Below, in pieces: positions 11,991 to 23,184 of a DNA stretch of 64,000 nucleotides (positions are counted from its first letter, which is position 1; every line of letters starts with the position of its first letter). The stretch comes from Epiperipatus broadwayi (lineage: Eukaryota > Onychophora > Udeonychophora > Euonychophora > Peripatidae). The stretch covers positions 4,698,501-4,762,500 of the forward strand of contig JAQFVV010006255.1 of NCBI GenBank assembly GCA_028023455.1. Reading direction: 5' to 3'. The translations under genes and the position numbers were made by a program. The notes beneath the pieces were generated by a model, which did no database searches, was not told the DNA's origin, and was given only the letters and a program-made list of their open reading frames with translations.

Positions 11991-14675
11991 AAAAATTCAC
12001 AAATGAAAAAAAAATATTTGGAACAACCTGGCCTATTTGGTACAGTTCAGATATGCACCCAGAAAGATATTAATAAAGCTAAATTAAAATTTGAAGCATT
12101 AAATATATACCTATTATATTTGATAAATGACAGTTGTGGATAACTCTTAAGGTTTATTAATGATGGGATGATAGGGAATTTGACACATAGCAGCCTTACG
12201 GAGAAACATTCATACATTCACCAATCAGACAATAAAGAAAATAGAAATTTTATATATATGATAACAATCAATTTCAAAATGAAGCTAAACAAAAACCATC
12301 ATACTATTGCCAATCGTTTGCTTCAACACTAATGTAATTTTTTTTTGTAGGCAATGCATTTCACTTTATATTTTATGTAGACTGCATATGTAAAATTATA
12401 AATGCATTTATGAATATATAAATACAATATGTATATAATTGTTTTAATAGTTTCTAAGCAGTGTTATATATATATAATTAAGTTAAATTTTATTAAAAAC
12501 GTATGATTGCATATCATCAAAACTTATAATTCATTCGTTGAGTCCGGATATATAGGTACCTTTACCTAACTTAACACAGATTTAATATTTTTGTTTTTTT
12601 GCAATAAAATCTGTATACTACAAAAAAAAAAAAAGTATTAAAATCAAAATGAATATTTACTTGATTTAGTATATTTAAACATTATTTATTTTTAGTTAAA
12701 AACTTTTCTTAATTTTGCTATTTCCCTTCATATTAATTCTACTTCAGCAGTACTGCTGTAAATACAGGTAGACCACACAGGTAGAGCTTGTAGTACAATA
12801 AGTTAAAGTAAGCGCTGAAAACTTCCCAAGTGTCAATTTCATCAAACAATTAGCCAATACTAATACACAAGTCTGACCACACATCCTGAATTATCAGGTA
12901 AAACACTAGCACCTGTCTAAATCATTTCAAAAAGTCTATTACGGGCATTATTAATACTATGTAAGACCTTTTCTTTTTTATCTTTTGAGACTCTTAAGTT
13001 TTGTTAAGAAGCATTTAACCATAAATAAATTATACAAAAAAGTGACAGCTTTCAACTAATAAAAAATATATTATTTTAATTAAAATATATTTCTAGTAGC
13101 AAAATTGTAATAATCATATATATTTATTACACAGGTGAACAGAATGTTTTCCAAAAAAAGCTAGGGCTAATATTTTGCAAAATAAGCAAATTCGGATTGA
13201 AAGATGGTTTTATAAATAGCAACAAAAAAAATCGTATTTTTTTCTACCCAATTTACATAAGAAAAAAAAATACAAAAGTTTAACCATTTATTAACCAACA
13301 CATTAGAAGATCGACCATAGCTGCAATAACTATTGAGCCAGATCATTGATATATATATATGTGTGTGTGTGAGAGAGAGAGAGAGAGAAAGAGTGTGTGC
13401 GATTATTAAAAAAAAAAGATTGCAATGTAATATTTAAAATATACCTAGGTAAATTGAAACCTTTATTTTTTTAATTGTTACAAACCAAATCAAACTAGTG
13501 ATAAAATAAAATAATAAAATTAGAATCTAGAGTACTTTCACTATATTTATTTGTTGTATAAGAAAAGTCTGAAAGAAAAACAAAGTAATACATAATCTTC
13601 AATATCTTATTTATTTATTTATATAATAAAAAACTGATGCATGAATAAAAAGTTATAATAATAAATCCATTCAATATTATCGCTGTTATTATTTCGAATT
13701 TTTCTAAATCGTTTTTCAGTAACTGATAAACCAAATATTAGAATTTAATCACATATTAGATTTTTAAAAACGTAGTCGTAATCTTTTCTTTTTTTTTAAA
13801 GGTGGGAGAGGGGTAATATATATATGTTTAAAACAATAAATAAAGATATGATAACAAAAAAAGTCGTTAAATAGACCATTATATGACTAAATCCTCTCTA
13901 ACACCTCCTAGTAAATAGTGTATTATTATTACTCTTCAGTTTTAGCACCATTATATTACGCTCTAGCTAATTATAAATGGTATTTAGTGAAATAATATGG
14001 ATGTTTTGTTCAATTGACTATGGGACAGGTATTTGGAAACAGAACTTGAAAATTTTCAAGTTCTTTTGGTTTAGATTTGAATCCAGGTTGTATGGAATAG
14101 TAGACAGATACATTACTCTTGGTATTATAAGAATCTTATACATACACCCATAAATATTTTTTTTTACAAAGTAAATTTATAAATATATAAATATGCTTAC
14201 ATTGAATATTCAAATAATAAAATATAGTTTATACAATGTAAAAAAATGTGTATGTAATATTTAATATTATTATCACTGCCATTAAATCAAACTTAAGTCA
14301 ATTCAACTCATGTACTAGCATTGTCATTAATTATTGGAACCTGAGTCTGTCTAAAAGCCTGCTATCATTAAAACATTCTTAATTCTAGATGTATGATATT
14401 AATTACTAATATAATTATTAACTTAAGCTTTTATTCAGTAAGAAATTAAATCAAATCATAATATCCAACTATTTTAAATACATTTATCGATTAACAAATA
14501 CTTAAATATTAAGTATTCCCATATATAAATAAAATTTGATGCAAAATCTTAATCAAATACATTATGCTTAGAAAAAAAAAAAAAACAATCCGTAATTCAA
14601 AATCAAATAATAAAATATAAATTAACAGATTTCAAATTAAATTAAAGAAATAGAAATAAATAAACTATATAAATC
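11991..14675. other. AT-rich region, no gene recognised
   Basis: Most of this stretch is low complexity. The piece at 12730-12960 is slightly less AT-rich, but no frame on either strand stays open with recognisable content. Near 14055-14100 there is an imperfect hairpin (AACTTGAAAATTTTCAAGTT) followed by a B-box-like GATTTGAATCC, possibly an old SINE remnant. A pyrimidine tract ending TTTGTAG at about 12337-12350 resembles a splice acceptor, without a supported exon. Confidence 0.4.
13349..13400 (+). repeat. Compound microsatellite (AT)n(GT)n(GA)n
   Basis: Three dinucleotide runs follow one another directly: AT, then GT, then GA, continuing into an imperfect AAGAGTGTGTG tail. This is typical replication-slippage sequence. 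Confidence 0.95.
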
Positions 14676-15691
14676 ATCTGCAGAAAAGAGTTAGCTTCTA
14701 ACTTAAAGGAGACCCTAAGTCTTAAAGTAATCAAGAAGAACATAGCATAATGCTCCACTCTATGAATTCTTTTCATTGCAAGTGTTTTTACTGCATTATT
14801 CTTATATTAAATAAATACAAATGGGCTGGTCAACAACATGCATTAACCAGCTTAATGATTTTACTGGCATTTTACCTCTGAGATTAAAATAAAAAAACAT
14901 CAAGATCCTTCAAAATCATCAGTTGCCTGATAGTTTTTCTGAAACCAAAATTAATAGATATTTACAATCATAACTGGCAAAATTAAATTAAGATACTTGA
15001 TATTAAAATAATCAGCAAATATAGTAATTTCTGGTGAAAGCAAAGAATGCTGAGAATCCCATTTGTTGACCCAGGCTGCCTACAGATCACTTCAATGTGA
15101 ATAAAGATTGTATGAATTGGAAGAATTGTCTAATATTAAAAGAGATATTTGTTGGACTATGTAAAGTTGAAGAAAAGGTGAAGAGACTATTTAAAAAATG
15201 GACATGTATTTTACTGTAAAGGATTAAATATTGAAAGCGCAACTAGAGTGGGATATGTAATAAATAAATAATGGGGAATAAGTTGTGGAGATTGATGGAA
15301 TATCAGTCAGAGGAGCAAGACTAGTTATTCAAATTAATGGAAGATAATAGAAGCAGATAATTCAGGTTTATGCTGCATCAAGTTCTCATTGTGATGAAGA
15401 AGTAAATAATTTTTATATGGATATATAAAAGTCGTTTGATCAAAACAAACAAATTTTAAAATTATCATGAAAAAACTTTAATGATAGAAGTGGTAAATGA
15501 TTAAAAGATGAAAGTGCTATAGACAAATTTGGTTATGGTGGTAGATGTGAGAGAAAATTCAGAGTTATGAAGTTTGCAGAAAAAGAAAAACTGTATACTA
15601 TTAAATCTTTTTTTTTTTTTTTTTTTAAATTAAACAGAAAAGGACATTAAAACCTTCAAATGAAGATACAGCAGAATAGAATTAATGTAAA

Positions 15692-15937
15692 GTGTATAAT
15701 TTCAACACAGGAACAGATCATCAATTAGTTAGATGTAAAATACATGTTAATGCAAAACTAGAGCAAGAAAAGCTATTAAGGTCAGTATTAACAGTTCATA
15801 TCCCTAACCTTCATAAACACTCCACTAAATTTAAATTAGAACTTGAAAATTGTTTTAAAATATTAGTAGACTTTGAAAATGGTTCAGACTTAATTGAAAT
15901 CAATAAGAAAGTAATTGATACCTTATTAAGAAATTAA
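15692..15937 (+). pseudogene. RTE endonuclease C-terminal fragment
   Basis: The 81-residue frame opens with NFNTGTDHQLVRCKI, the last catalytic motif of the AP-like endonuclease of LINEs (consensus SDHRLV, with the histidine retained here). The linker IPNLHKHSTKFKLELEN and a later IDTLL follow. The counterpart at 59621-59926 has the same linker. A 20-base T run at about 15607-15626 lies upstream in the former coding region. The frame stops at 15937, so this is a relic. Confidence 0.75.
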
Positions 15938-16204
15938 GAGAAAGATAAAAAAGGGACAATTTACCAGTAAATTTCCTACTGAGACTAGATAATATATTAA
16001 GAAAAGAATGAATATATTTTTTTAAAAAAATAATCCATTAATTAAGAAGAATTGAATGTTTAGAATTTTATAAAATGGTATTAAAAAAGAATTAATAATG
16101 ACATACAAAAAATAAAATTGTGAATTAAAAAGAAAAACTATAGATGAGAAGTGTAAAAAGATAGATAACATCATGAAATATGATGAAGACTTTTATAAAG
16201 AATT

Positions 16205-16705
16205 CATCATCATTATCATTATTTTCAACTATTATCAATCCACTGCACAATGAAGGTCTCTCCAAGTTCAATCCATTTTTTCTAAATCTCTAGCCTCTCT
16301 TCTCCTAATTATTCCAACATGCTTCCTTATTTAACCCATCTTCTCACATGTGGTCACTTTCTAGGTCTTTAAAAATCTCTTGGAATCCTGTTTAAGATTT
16401 CAACTATCTATATATTATCTCTTTTAGCAATATGTCCAACCCAGCTCCACTTCAGTCTCAAAATGCTTTCAATGATATCAATAACACTTGTTTGTTCTCT
16501 CGCTCGTGTATTTTGTTTTTGATCTCTTTTTGTTACTCCTAACATGTATCCATATGTAGTCCAGTTCGATCTCTTCTTGTTACTCCTAACATGTATCCAT
16601 ATGTAGTCCAGTCACTGTATTGCTCTTCTGTCATAAGTCTCAGATCCATAAGAAAAATCTGGTAAAACACATTTATTAAAACCTTCCTTTTCAAACACAT
16701 ATTAA
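16205..16705 (-). mobile_element. RTE 3'-end fragment nested inside copy 2
   Basis: Read on the minus strand it runs from a GTTTTAATAAATGTG start (compare GTTTTTAATAAATGTT near 61375) through the post-RT coding remnant to GATTGATAATAGTTG and an ATGATGATGAATT tail. It is therefore a 5'-truncated insertion in inverse orientation. Host sequence resumes after an ATAAAG string on both sides (about 16196-16201 and 16704-16709), a possible short target-site duplication. Inside, a block of about 49 bp is duplicated in tandem at about 16518-16612 (CTCCTAACATGTATCCATAT twice). Confidence 0.8.
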
Positions 16706-17029
16706 TAAAGAGCAATTAAACAAAATATTCCCACAATTATTAAACTTCGAAATTATCAAATATTTTAAATGAAAAGGTGAGTCATGCAATTGAATATATG
16801 AAAAATAAAAAAGGTCCAGAAAATAATGAAATTATTATTTTAAAAAAAGCAAGTAAAGAAATACAAAAATTGTTGGCAAATCTGGATATCAAAGAACTAA
16901 ATAATAAACATATAACCAGGAGATTGAAAGATTTCAATAGTATATTTTAAAAATATAATAAAAAGGACAATAGAAATTACACCTATCAGCTCTATACAAA
17001 ACCTTTAACAAGATAATACAATTGATCTA

Positions 17030-17210
17030 CAGCAAACTTTGGTTTTAATAAATCTAAAGAACAAGCTGTATTTAAAAATGGTTTTGGTACAATAGATCAT
17101 GTGCAAGCATGGAGAGAAGTTATAGAAAGGACCAATAAATATCAATTGCCATTATGCTTCAGATTTGTAGATTACGACAAAGCATTTTATTCAATAAATA
17201 CCTCCATGAT
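17030..17210 (+). pseudogene. RTE reverse transcriptase fragment, copy 2
   Basis: The translation reads FKNGFGTIDHVQAWREVI, ERTNKYQLPLCF, then RFVDYDKAFYS. This is the RT finger helix plus motif A with its catalytic aspartate, and is the direct homologue of the fragments at 5522-5716 and 60680-60800. Stops follow within about 20 codons. It is the last clearly RTE segment before the switch to LINE B. Confidence 0.75.
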
Positions 17211-17454
17211 GATTAACCTTTAGATCATCAAGATATAGACTTGGGGTATTGTTATATTTTGAAGAATATTTATATTTATCAAAATGCTATAGCTGTAATT
17301 AAATTACATGGGGTTATTAAGACTTAAAATTAAGAAATGTGGGTGACATGGTAATTCAATAACTAGAAAACCTTTTACAGCAGTTTTACAAATACTATTT
17401 TGTGAATAGACAAGATTAGCAGTAATTATCATGGAATATCATTATTATCCATTA

Positions 17455-19820
17455 CAGCAAAGGTGTGTCAATAATTTTGATGAATATATTACTTCCAGTC
17501 ATCGATTAATGGCTATTAGAGACTCAATGTGATTTTAGAGAATTAAAAAGGACTATATGTATGATTTTATTGCCAGATAAATGCAAGAAAAGTATCAGTA
17601 GCAAAAAATATAGCTTTTATTGATTGAGTCAAGACTTTTAATTTAGTTAATGGGACAGATCTTTGGCATTTTTTGAAATTAGTTAGTTATCCTCTAAAAA
17701 TTAACACATATTATATAACTTCTACATGTAATAGACAGGGTATGAGCACAGACTTTCACATGACCCACTCTCCACACCATCTCATAACACTGATATACCT
17801 GAACACACATGTCGAAAAGATAAATAATCACCAATATAAGTATTTCATGCTAAACCAGCAATCATCAGTTGGTCCAGATTACTATCTCTACACACATATG
17901 CTACAAGTGCTCAGATATATATTAAGATAGCAAATCCTCCTACTTGGACAGGCCTCAATGCACTCCACACTTCAACTCTTCAACTGTCCATCCAATTGAA
18001 AATCCGATGATGGAATGCTCAAAGGCCACCCTTAGGCTGAGATTGTTGTCACACCCATGTTGACCTAAAGGTCAATCTGACCCCTCATGTACAAGACATA
18101 ATCCATTATACAAGGGATAGGCTGTGTATTTCATCTATTACATATTAGAGATGTCTGCCTATCCCTTGTATAATGGATTATGTCCTGTACATGAGGGGTC
18201 AGATTGACCTTTAGGTCAACATGGGTGTGACAACAATCTCAGCCTAAGGGTGGCCTTTGAGCGTTCCATCATCGGATTTTCAATTGGATGGACAGTTGAA
18301 GAGTTGGAGTGTGGAGTGCATTGAGGCCTGTCCATTAAAGTAGGAGGATTTGCTATCTTAATATATATCTGAGCACTTGTAGCATATATGTGTAGAGATA
18401 GTAATCTGGACCAACTGATGATTGCTGGTTTAGCATGAAATACGTATATTGGTGATTATTTATCTTTTCGACATATGTGTGTTCAGGTGTATCAGAGTTA
18501 TGAGATGGTGTGGAGAGTGGGTCATGTGAAAGTCTGTCCTCATACCCTGTCTATTACATATATAGACACAGGTATATATATAAGCCTGTGTATTTCATCT
18601 ATAACTTCTACGTGATGGGATGAAATGAAGTGTTATTACTCCAGGTGAAAAATGAAAAGTATTTGAAATAAAAAATGTACTTGCTCCAATATTGTTGTCA
18701 ATTTTTATTGCTATAGACTTTGGAATTATTTGTAGGTAGATTAATTAAGCAGGGATCAAGATATGATACAGGTTTGATGATGGAAAATTAAAAATGATAA
18801 CAATAACTTTTTGGATTCTGGATTCACAATAAGATAATAATTACATTATTTTTACCAATTTAAAAGACAATTTACTTAATGTTTTGAGTGCAACATTTAA
18901 AGATTGTGGTTTAATGATTAATGTTCAAAAAACCCAAATTTTTTATCAGCCAGTGGTACAAGAAAAGTCCTCAGCATCTTTTAGCATGAATGGTTATCAT
19001 GTTGTGAATGCATATTAATTTAAATGCCTTAGAAATTTTTAAATAGAAATGTGGCCTAAATATTAAGGTACAACATACACTCCAATTTTCTGCAGCTGCT
19101 TTTAAAATTTTAAATGTAGAGTATTTCAACACAGAGAAATAGTAATGCATTTACATTCAATATATATATAGAGCTGTTATTTTACCTAATTTATTTAAAG
19201 AAGTGAGATTTAGAAACTTTATCAATGCAATATAAAGGCATAAAAAAGTTTCATTTAAGAATGCTCTGTAAAATTTTAAAAATACATTGACAAAACCATA
19301 AAACCAATCAATATGTTCTTCAACTTGCTTGATATGGTACTATAGAGTCCATTATTGTAAAATCACATCTTCATTGGATTGGCAATGTAAAATCAATGAA
19401 TTTCTTGATGTGATACAATAGAGTTCACTATTCTAAAATCACACTGTCACTGGATTGGAGAGGTAAAATCAATGAATAATACAAGACTTTCTCAAAAGTT
19501 GTTTTATGATAAACTTGAGCATGGTCTTCATGGAAGAGGTAGTCCTGTCACATTTTAAGGATCTTCTCAAAGCAAGTCTCTAGAACTGCTATATTGATTA
19601 TTTCATTGGGAAAATATGGCAGGGAATAGATATTTTGAGATCTACAATTAGACACGATGTTGAAATATTTCTAAAAGAAATGTTCAAATGAATAGAAAAA
19701 TAAACTAGCATATTTTATACATGAACATAAAGTTTTATAGATTGGTTTGTAGAGTCATCGCAAAGCTCATTAAGTTTTTTATTTTATTTCCCTGGAGTTG
19801 GAATTGTCATACTCATTTAA
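17455..19820 (+). mobile_element. Second LINE family (LINE B), 5'-truncated, split by a foldback insertion
   Basis: In changing frames this gives the order expected for a widespread LINE ORF2: an ETQCDFRE..RTICMI block (consensus ESQCGFRxxRGTxDMIF) near 17520, NARKVSVAKNIAFID..KTFNLVNGTDLWHFLKL (motif A region) to about 17710, then after the foldback CSVITPGEK and the VLAPILLSIF (motif B region) at 18690. An RGSPV/SQSKSLE block lies at 19530-19580 and a degenerate C-terminal CRVIAKLIK motif at about 19750. The endonuclease is absent. Numerous stops make it dead. It directly abuts RTE copy 2, so one probably inserted in the other or a deletion joined them. Confidence 0.7.
17729..18600. mobile_element. 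Foldback (long inverted repeat) element, family FB1, with target-site duplication
   Basis: Two arms of about 395 bp (17729-18122 and 18157-18559) are inverted and nearly identical, separated by a 34 bp spacer (18123-18156). The right end extends about 40 bp beyond the left and repeats the TGTGTATTTCATCT string also seen in the spacer. The flanks carry a 14 bp near-identical direct repeat, ATAACTTCTACATG at 17715-17728 and ATAACTTCTACGTG at 18601-18614, which splits LINE B cleanly. No open frame of any length is conserved between arms, so it is non-autonomous. The arms differ at only a few positions, so it is one of the younger insertions here. Confidence 0.85.
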
Positions 19821-19830
19821 GAGTGACTAC

Positions 19831-19870
19831 TATATATATATGTATGTATGTGTGTGTCTGTCTGTAAAAT
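19831..19870 (+). repeat. Compound (TA)n(TATG)n(TG)n(TCTG)n microsatellite
   Basis: TATATATA is followed by TATG, TG and CTGT units at the junction between the LINE B end and the PLE palindrome. Confidence 0.9.
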
Positions 19871-19914
19871 AAATAAAATGTCCATTAATTAAAAATAAAA
19901 TTGTAATTATAATT

Positions 19915-20390
19915 GAAATAATAAATTTAACAGTTTACAAGCTATTACAAACAATCTTTAAATCCGCAGAAGTATTTTCGGTTAATTTCTTAAACCTGCC
20001 TCAACTGCCATTAAATTCAAAAACTAAAGCGGAAGCAAATGTCATCAATTCAAATTCCACGAATCTCGTATTTTAATGTTAGCAGCTTGTCGATTTATTA
20101 AATGCATTTTATTCCTGTTTATAAAAATTGCCTCTTTAATTTTTCTTTTACTATGGTTTCTCTCTTCATGAAGAATTTTCACATTTTCAAAATCAAATTT
20201 AAATTTATATTTACATGTTTTTTCGTGATCAAAGAAAACTGAAGGAGATATTAAATCACTATTATTTTTACTTTTTACACCCTTATATAACAATTCATGC
20301 TCCTTCAATCTCTTCTCAATATTGCACCTAGATTCACCTATATATGATAGCATACAATCACAAAAAATTTGATATATGACATTACTTTTC
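19915..20390 (-). mobile_element. PLE 3' end, family F2, left arm of a palindrome
   Basis: The left half of a 476 + 124 + 476 bp inverted duplication. It holds the C-terminal part of the GIY-YIG endonuclease and about 130 bp of 3' flank, reading leftward. The arm ends with GAAATAATAAATTTAACAG at 19915. The right arm (20515-20990) is its reverse complement with few differences. The two copies are joined at their 5'-truncated ends, with a unique spacer of 124 bp (20391-20514) between them. Confidence 0.85.
20045..20353 (-). pseudogene. PLE GIY-YIG endonuclease C-terminal domain (left arm)
   Basis: An open frame of 102 residues: YIGESRCNIEKRLKEHE at the start, a charged linker, FFDHEKTCKYKFKFDFENV, ILHEERNHSKRKIKEAIFI and a C-terminal INRQAANIKIRDSWN. 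YIGES..xxxxRLKEH is the second half of the GIY-YIG motif with its catalytic arginine position. The ExxxxxRKxKEAxFI helix carries the catalytic glutamate typical of PLE endonucleases. In PLEs this domain sits after the RT and nicks the target. Only the C-terminal part is present and no RT precedes it, so the frame is a truncated remnant, although it has no internal stop. Confidence 0.85.
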
Positions 20391-20514
20391 TGCTTGACAG
20401 GTATGACATCTTTAGAATTATTGACTAATATTGTTCAGAATGTAGAATGAAACATTAAACACATTCTTATATAAATCCTTAAAAAATTTCACTTGTAGAT
20501 TTGAAATAAATGGA

Positions 20515-20990
20515 AAAAGTAATGTCATATATCAAATTTTTTGTGATTGTATGCTATCATATATAGGTGAATCTAGGTGCAGTATTGAGAAGAGATTAAA
20601 GGAGCATGAATTGTTATACAAGCGTGTAAAAAGTAAAAATAATGGTGATTTAATATCTCCTTCAGTTTTCTTTGATCACGAAAAAACATGTAAATATAAA
20701 TTTTAATTTGATTTTGAACAATGTGAAAATTCTTCATGAAGAGAGAAACCATAGTAAAAGAAAAATTAAAGAGGCAATTTTTATAAACAGGAATAAAATG
20801 CATTTAATAAATCGACAAGCTGCTAACATTAAAATACGAGATTCGTGGAATTTGAATTGATGACATTTGCTTCCACTTTAGTTTTTGAATTTAATGGCAA
20901 TTGAGGCAGGTTTAAGAAATTAACCTAAAGTACTTCTGCAGATTTAAGGATTGCTTGTAATAGTTTGTAAACCGTTAAATTTATTATTTC
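20515..20990 (+). mobile_element. PLE 3' end, family F2, right arm of the palindrome
   Basis: Inverted copy of 19915-20390, reading rightward. Both arms start inside the GIY-YIG domain at the same position (next to GTAATGTCATATATC) and end at the same 3' point (TTTATTATTTC). A shared start and end, with opposite orientation, suggests a single inverted-duplication event and not two independent truncated insertions. Confidence 0.85.
20558..20860 (+). pseudogene. PLE GIY-YIG endonuclease C-terminal domain (right arm)
   Basis: Same protein as in the left arm, but broken once near 20700-20720, where a small indel shifts the frame: the left arm reads KYKFKFDFENVKILH, and here the first part closes with a stop while the rest (NVKILHEERNHSKRKIKEA to the end) is open in another frame. 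The last 50 residues are identical to the left arm. The two arms have therefore begun to diverge, with little selection on either. Confidence 0.8.
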
Positions 20991-23184
20991 TTTTATATAT
21001 ATCATAAAATAGATAGTGACTTTAGGAACATCCTATATATAAATTATTACATATTCATCTTAATAATTAATGCAGTAGAATTATTTATTTACAAGTAGAA
21101 ACATGCATTGTGCTGATGTCAATTTTATATTAACTGTTTAATTTTTCTTTTACTTTTATTTATACATCCAATTATATAATATTTAAAATAAATTCAGTTC
21201 AAATATACAAATAATTGATAATACGTAGAGCAAAATTATTTCATTAAATAGCAATTTATTTTGTGATTTTCTCCAAAAACTTAAATTTAATAAAATTGTC
21301 TCTGGCTGAAAAAAAAACACATAACTACTATGTGCAAATATAGACTTCAGATTATATAGATAAAGTCTGGTTTTATGAATTTTAAATTATAGAATATGAA
21401 AGAATAAATTCGATTGAAACTAAATAAACATTGTTGCTTAATTATGGTGCCACATTTCTTTGTTACTCCCTTCTGCTGTTGGGCAAATAATGATGAAGCC
21501 AAAATTATTTGATGAGTCCTGATTTTATTTCTTTGAAATATACTAGTTCTAATTTCAGTGAAATACTGTACTTTTATAACACTAATTTTTTTTTTATTAC
21601 CAAGAACTTGTATAGAAATTAAATCTTTAATAAATTTTACTTTTTAAAATCTAAGTTTGGTTCTAAGTTTGGCTCCATGACTTTCCTGGAAGGATTATAA
21701 TTATTCTATGTTTTTTCAATTACAAAATAAAAATGGAATTTTACTTTTTATGCAAATGTTATATACATTATTTTTACACATGGAATAGCTTTTTATATCA
21801 ATAATTTTATTGACTGTTCACTTGTTTCATTAGCTAATTTACACAAAAAATTTTATTGAATTTCTTTATCACCTCTCCGTTTTAATTTATTTATATCTGA
21901 CTATACTCATTTTTTATGCTACTATCTATAATAAATCAACTATTGTTCTAAATAAAATGAAAGAAATTATTAAAAATCATCTACCCTCAAAATAAATTAA
22001 CCTTCAATCATAACATCACCATTACATATTTGATACACAATCCATTGCCTATGCTATCATATTTGACACTTTCTACCACATAAGTTTAAATTTTTTGAAG
22101 CATCATTCAATGAAAATTTGCTTTCAGCCTGCACATTAAAGATTCATTAATTGATGATGAAATTTTAGATAAAGTAAACTCTACTTTCAATAAGATGAAC
22201 AAAAGCTAAAACCATTAACATATGCAGCAAATCTAAATCCACTGTCTCCATCAAATAATAAGTAAGAAAGTATTATAAACAAACAATTCTCCCAATCTGC
22301 AAGTCTGTCTAAAAAGAATGTTTACTGTATACCAACCTGGAACATAGTTAAGAATTTTATTGCGTTATTTTGCATATTCTATCAAAATTATTAAATCTTC
22401 ATGTGGCAATGGGAGAGACAAAGTATGTTTGGTAAACCAAGACATAAAAAGCTATATTATAGCATATCAAACATGTTTCAGTATAATGAAGTAGTTGTTA
22501 AAATAATCTTCATTTAATACTTTTGTAGATCTATTACATAACAAAGGAAAATCTCTAGAGTTGAGAAAAACATACACTATACAAATTTGTGAAATATTCC
22601 AGGCATAAAAGTACTAAATAGGTAAAATAGCATTTAATGAAATAAATTTCACTTTCAGTAACATTATCCAAAAGATCTAATGCAATTACTTCAAAGTTGA
22701 AATCAAATCTTAATTTCACTTCTTCATTTGGTTTGACTTTATCTAACAAATCTTGATGTGATTTTGCATATTCAACATATAGAAATGAAATCAAAAAGTA
22801 ATGTTCTTCATCTTTTAGAATCACATTTATTATCTATCTTATGATGTGCACAGTTTCACACTTTCTTTAAATACCCTGTTGCTTAATCAAAAACAAAGTA
22901 ATTTTCTATTTTATGGTAAAACTATTACTTGATGATAATTCTTGATTTTTCAACAAAAAATATATTTTATAGTACTGTTCTTGATATTCATGAAAAAAAA
23001 ATTGTATGGTACAAGTATGTGTGCATGAATTATAACTTATGCAATGTCAGTTACAAACATGGATGCTTATTAAGATGGTTAAAATATTCTACTCCAAAAT
23101 CAGAAATAGATCCATGCTAAGAAAAAAAACTCTGGATATCACTTCCTTATGTATTTGATATAACTTAAAACCTAAGCAAAATTT
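20991..23184. other. AT-rich region; one unassigned open frame
   Basis: No transposon motif is visible. The minus-strand frame at 22555-22824 (89 residues) contains a charged stretch, KSHQDLLDKVKPNEEVKLRF followed by DFNFEVIALDLLDNVTESEI, which looks more protein-like than its neighbours but matches no family I know. It could be a host exon, a decayed transposase piece or chance. I give it about 15 percent as real coding sequence. Confidence 0.35.

Larger units (their letters stand above)
14680..17455 (+). mobile_element. RTE-clade LINE (copy 2), degenerate, with nested insertion
   Basis: This copy follows the layout of the element at 58700-61807. It has a 5' leader with AAAAGAGTTAGCTTCT and AAAGGAGACCCT, the CCCAGGCTGCC junction near 15075, a degenerate AP endonuclease (15100-15940), linker, and the RT fingers and palm (17030-17200). 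It is cut by a minus-strand 3' fragment of its own family at 16205-16705. After about 17455 the sequence changes to a different LINE (LINE B), so the RTE 3' half is missing. All frames are broken. Confidence 0.8.
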
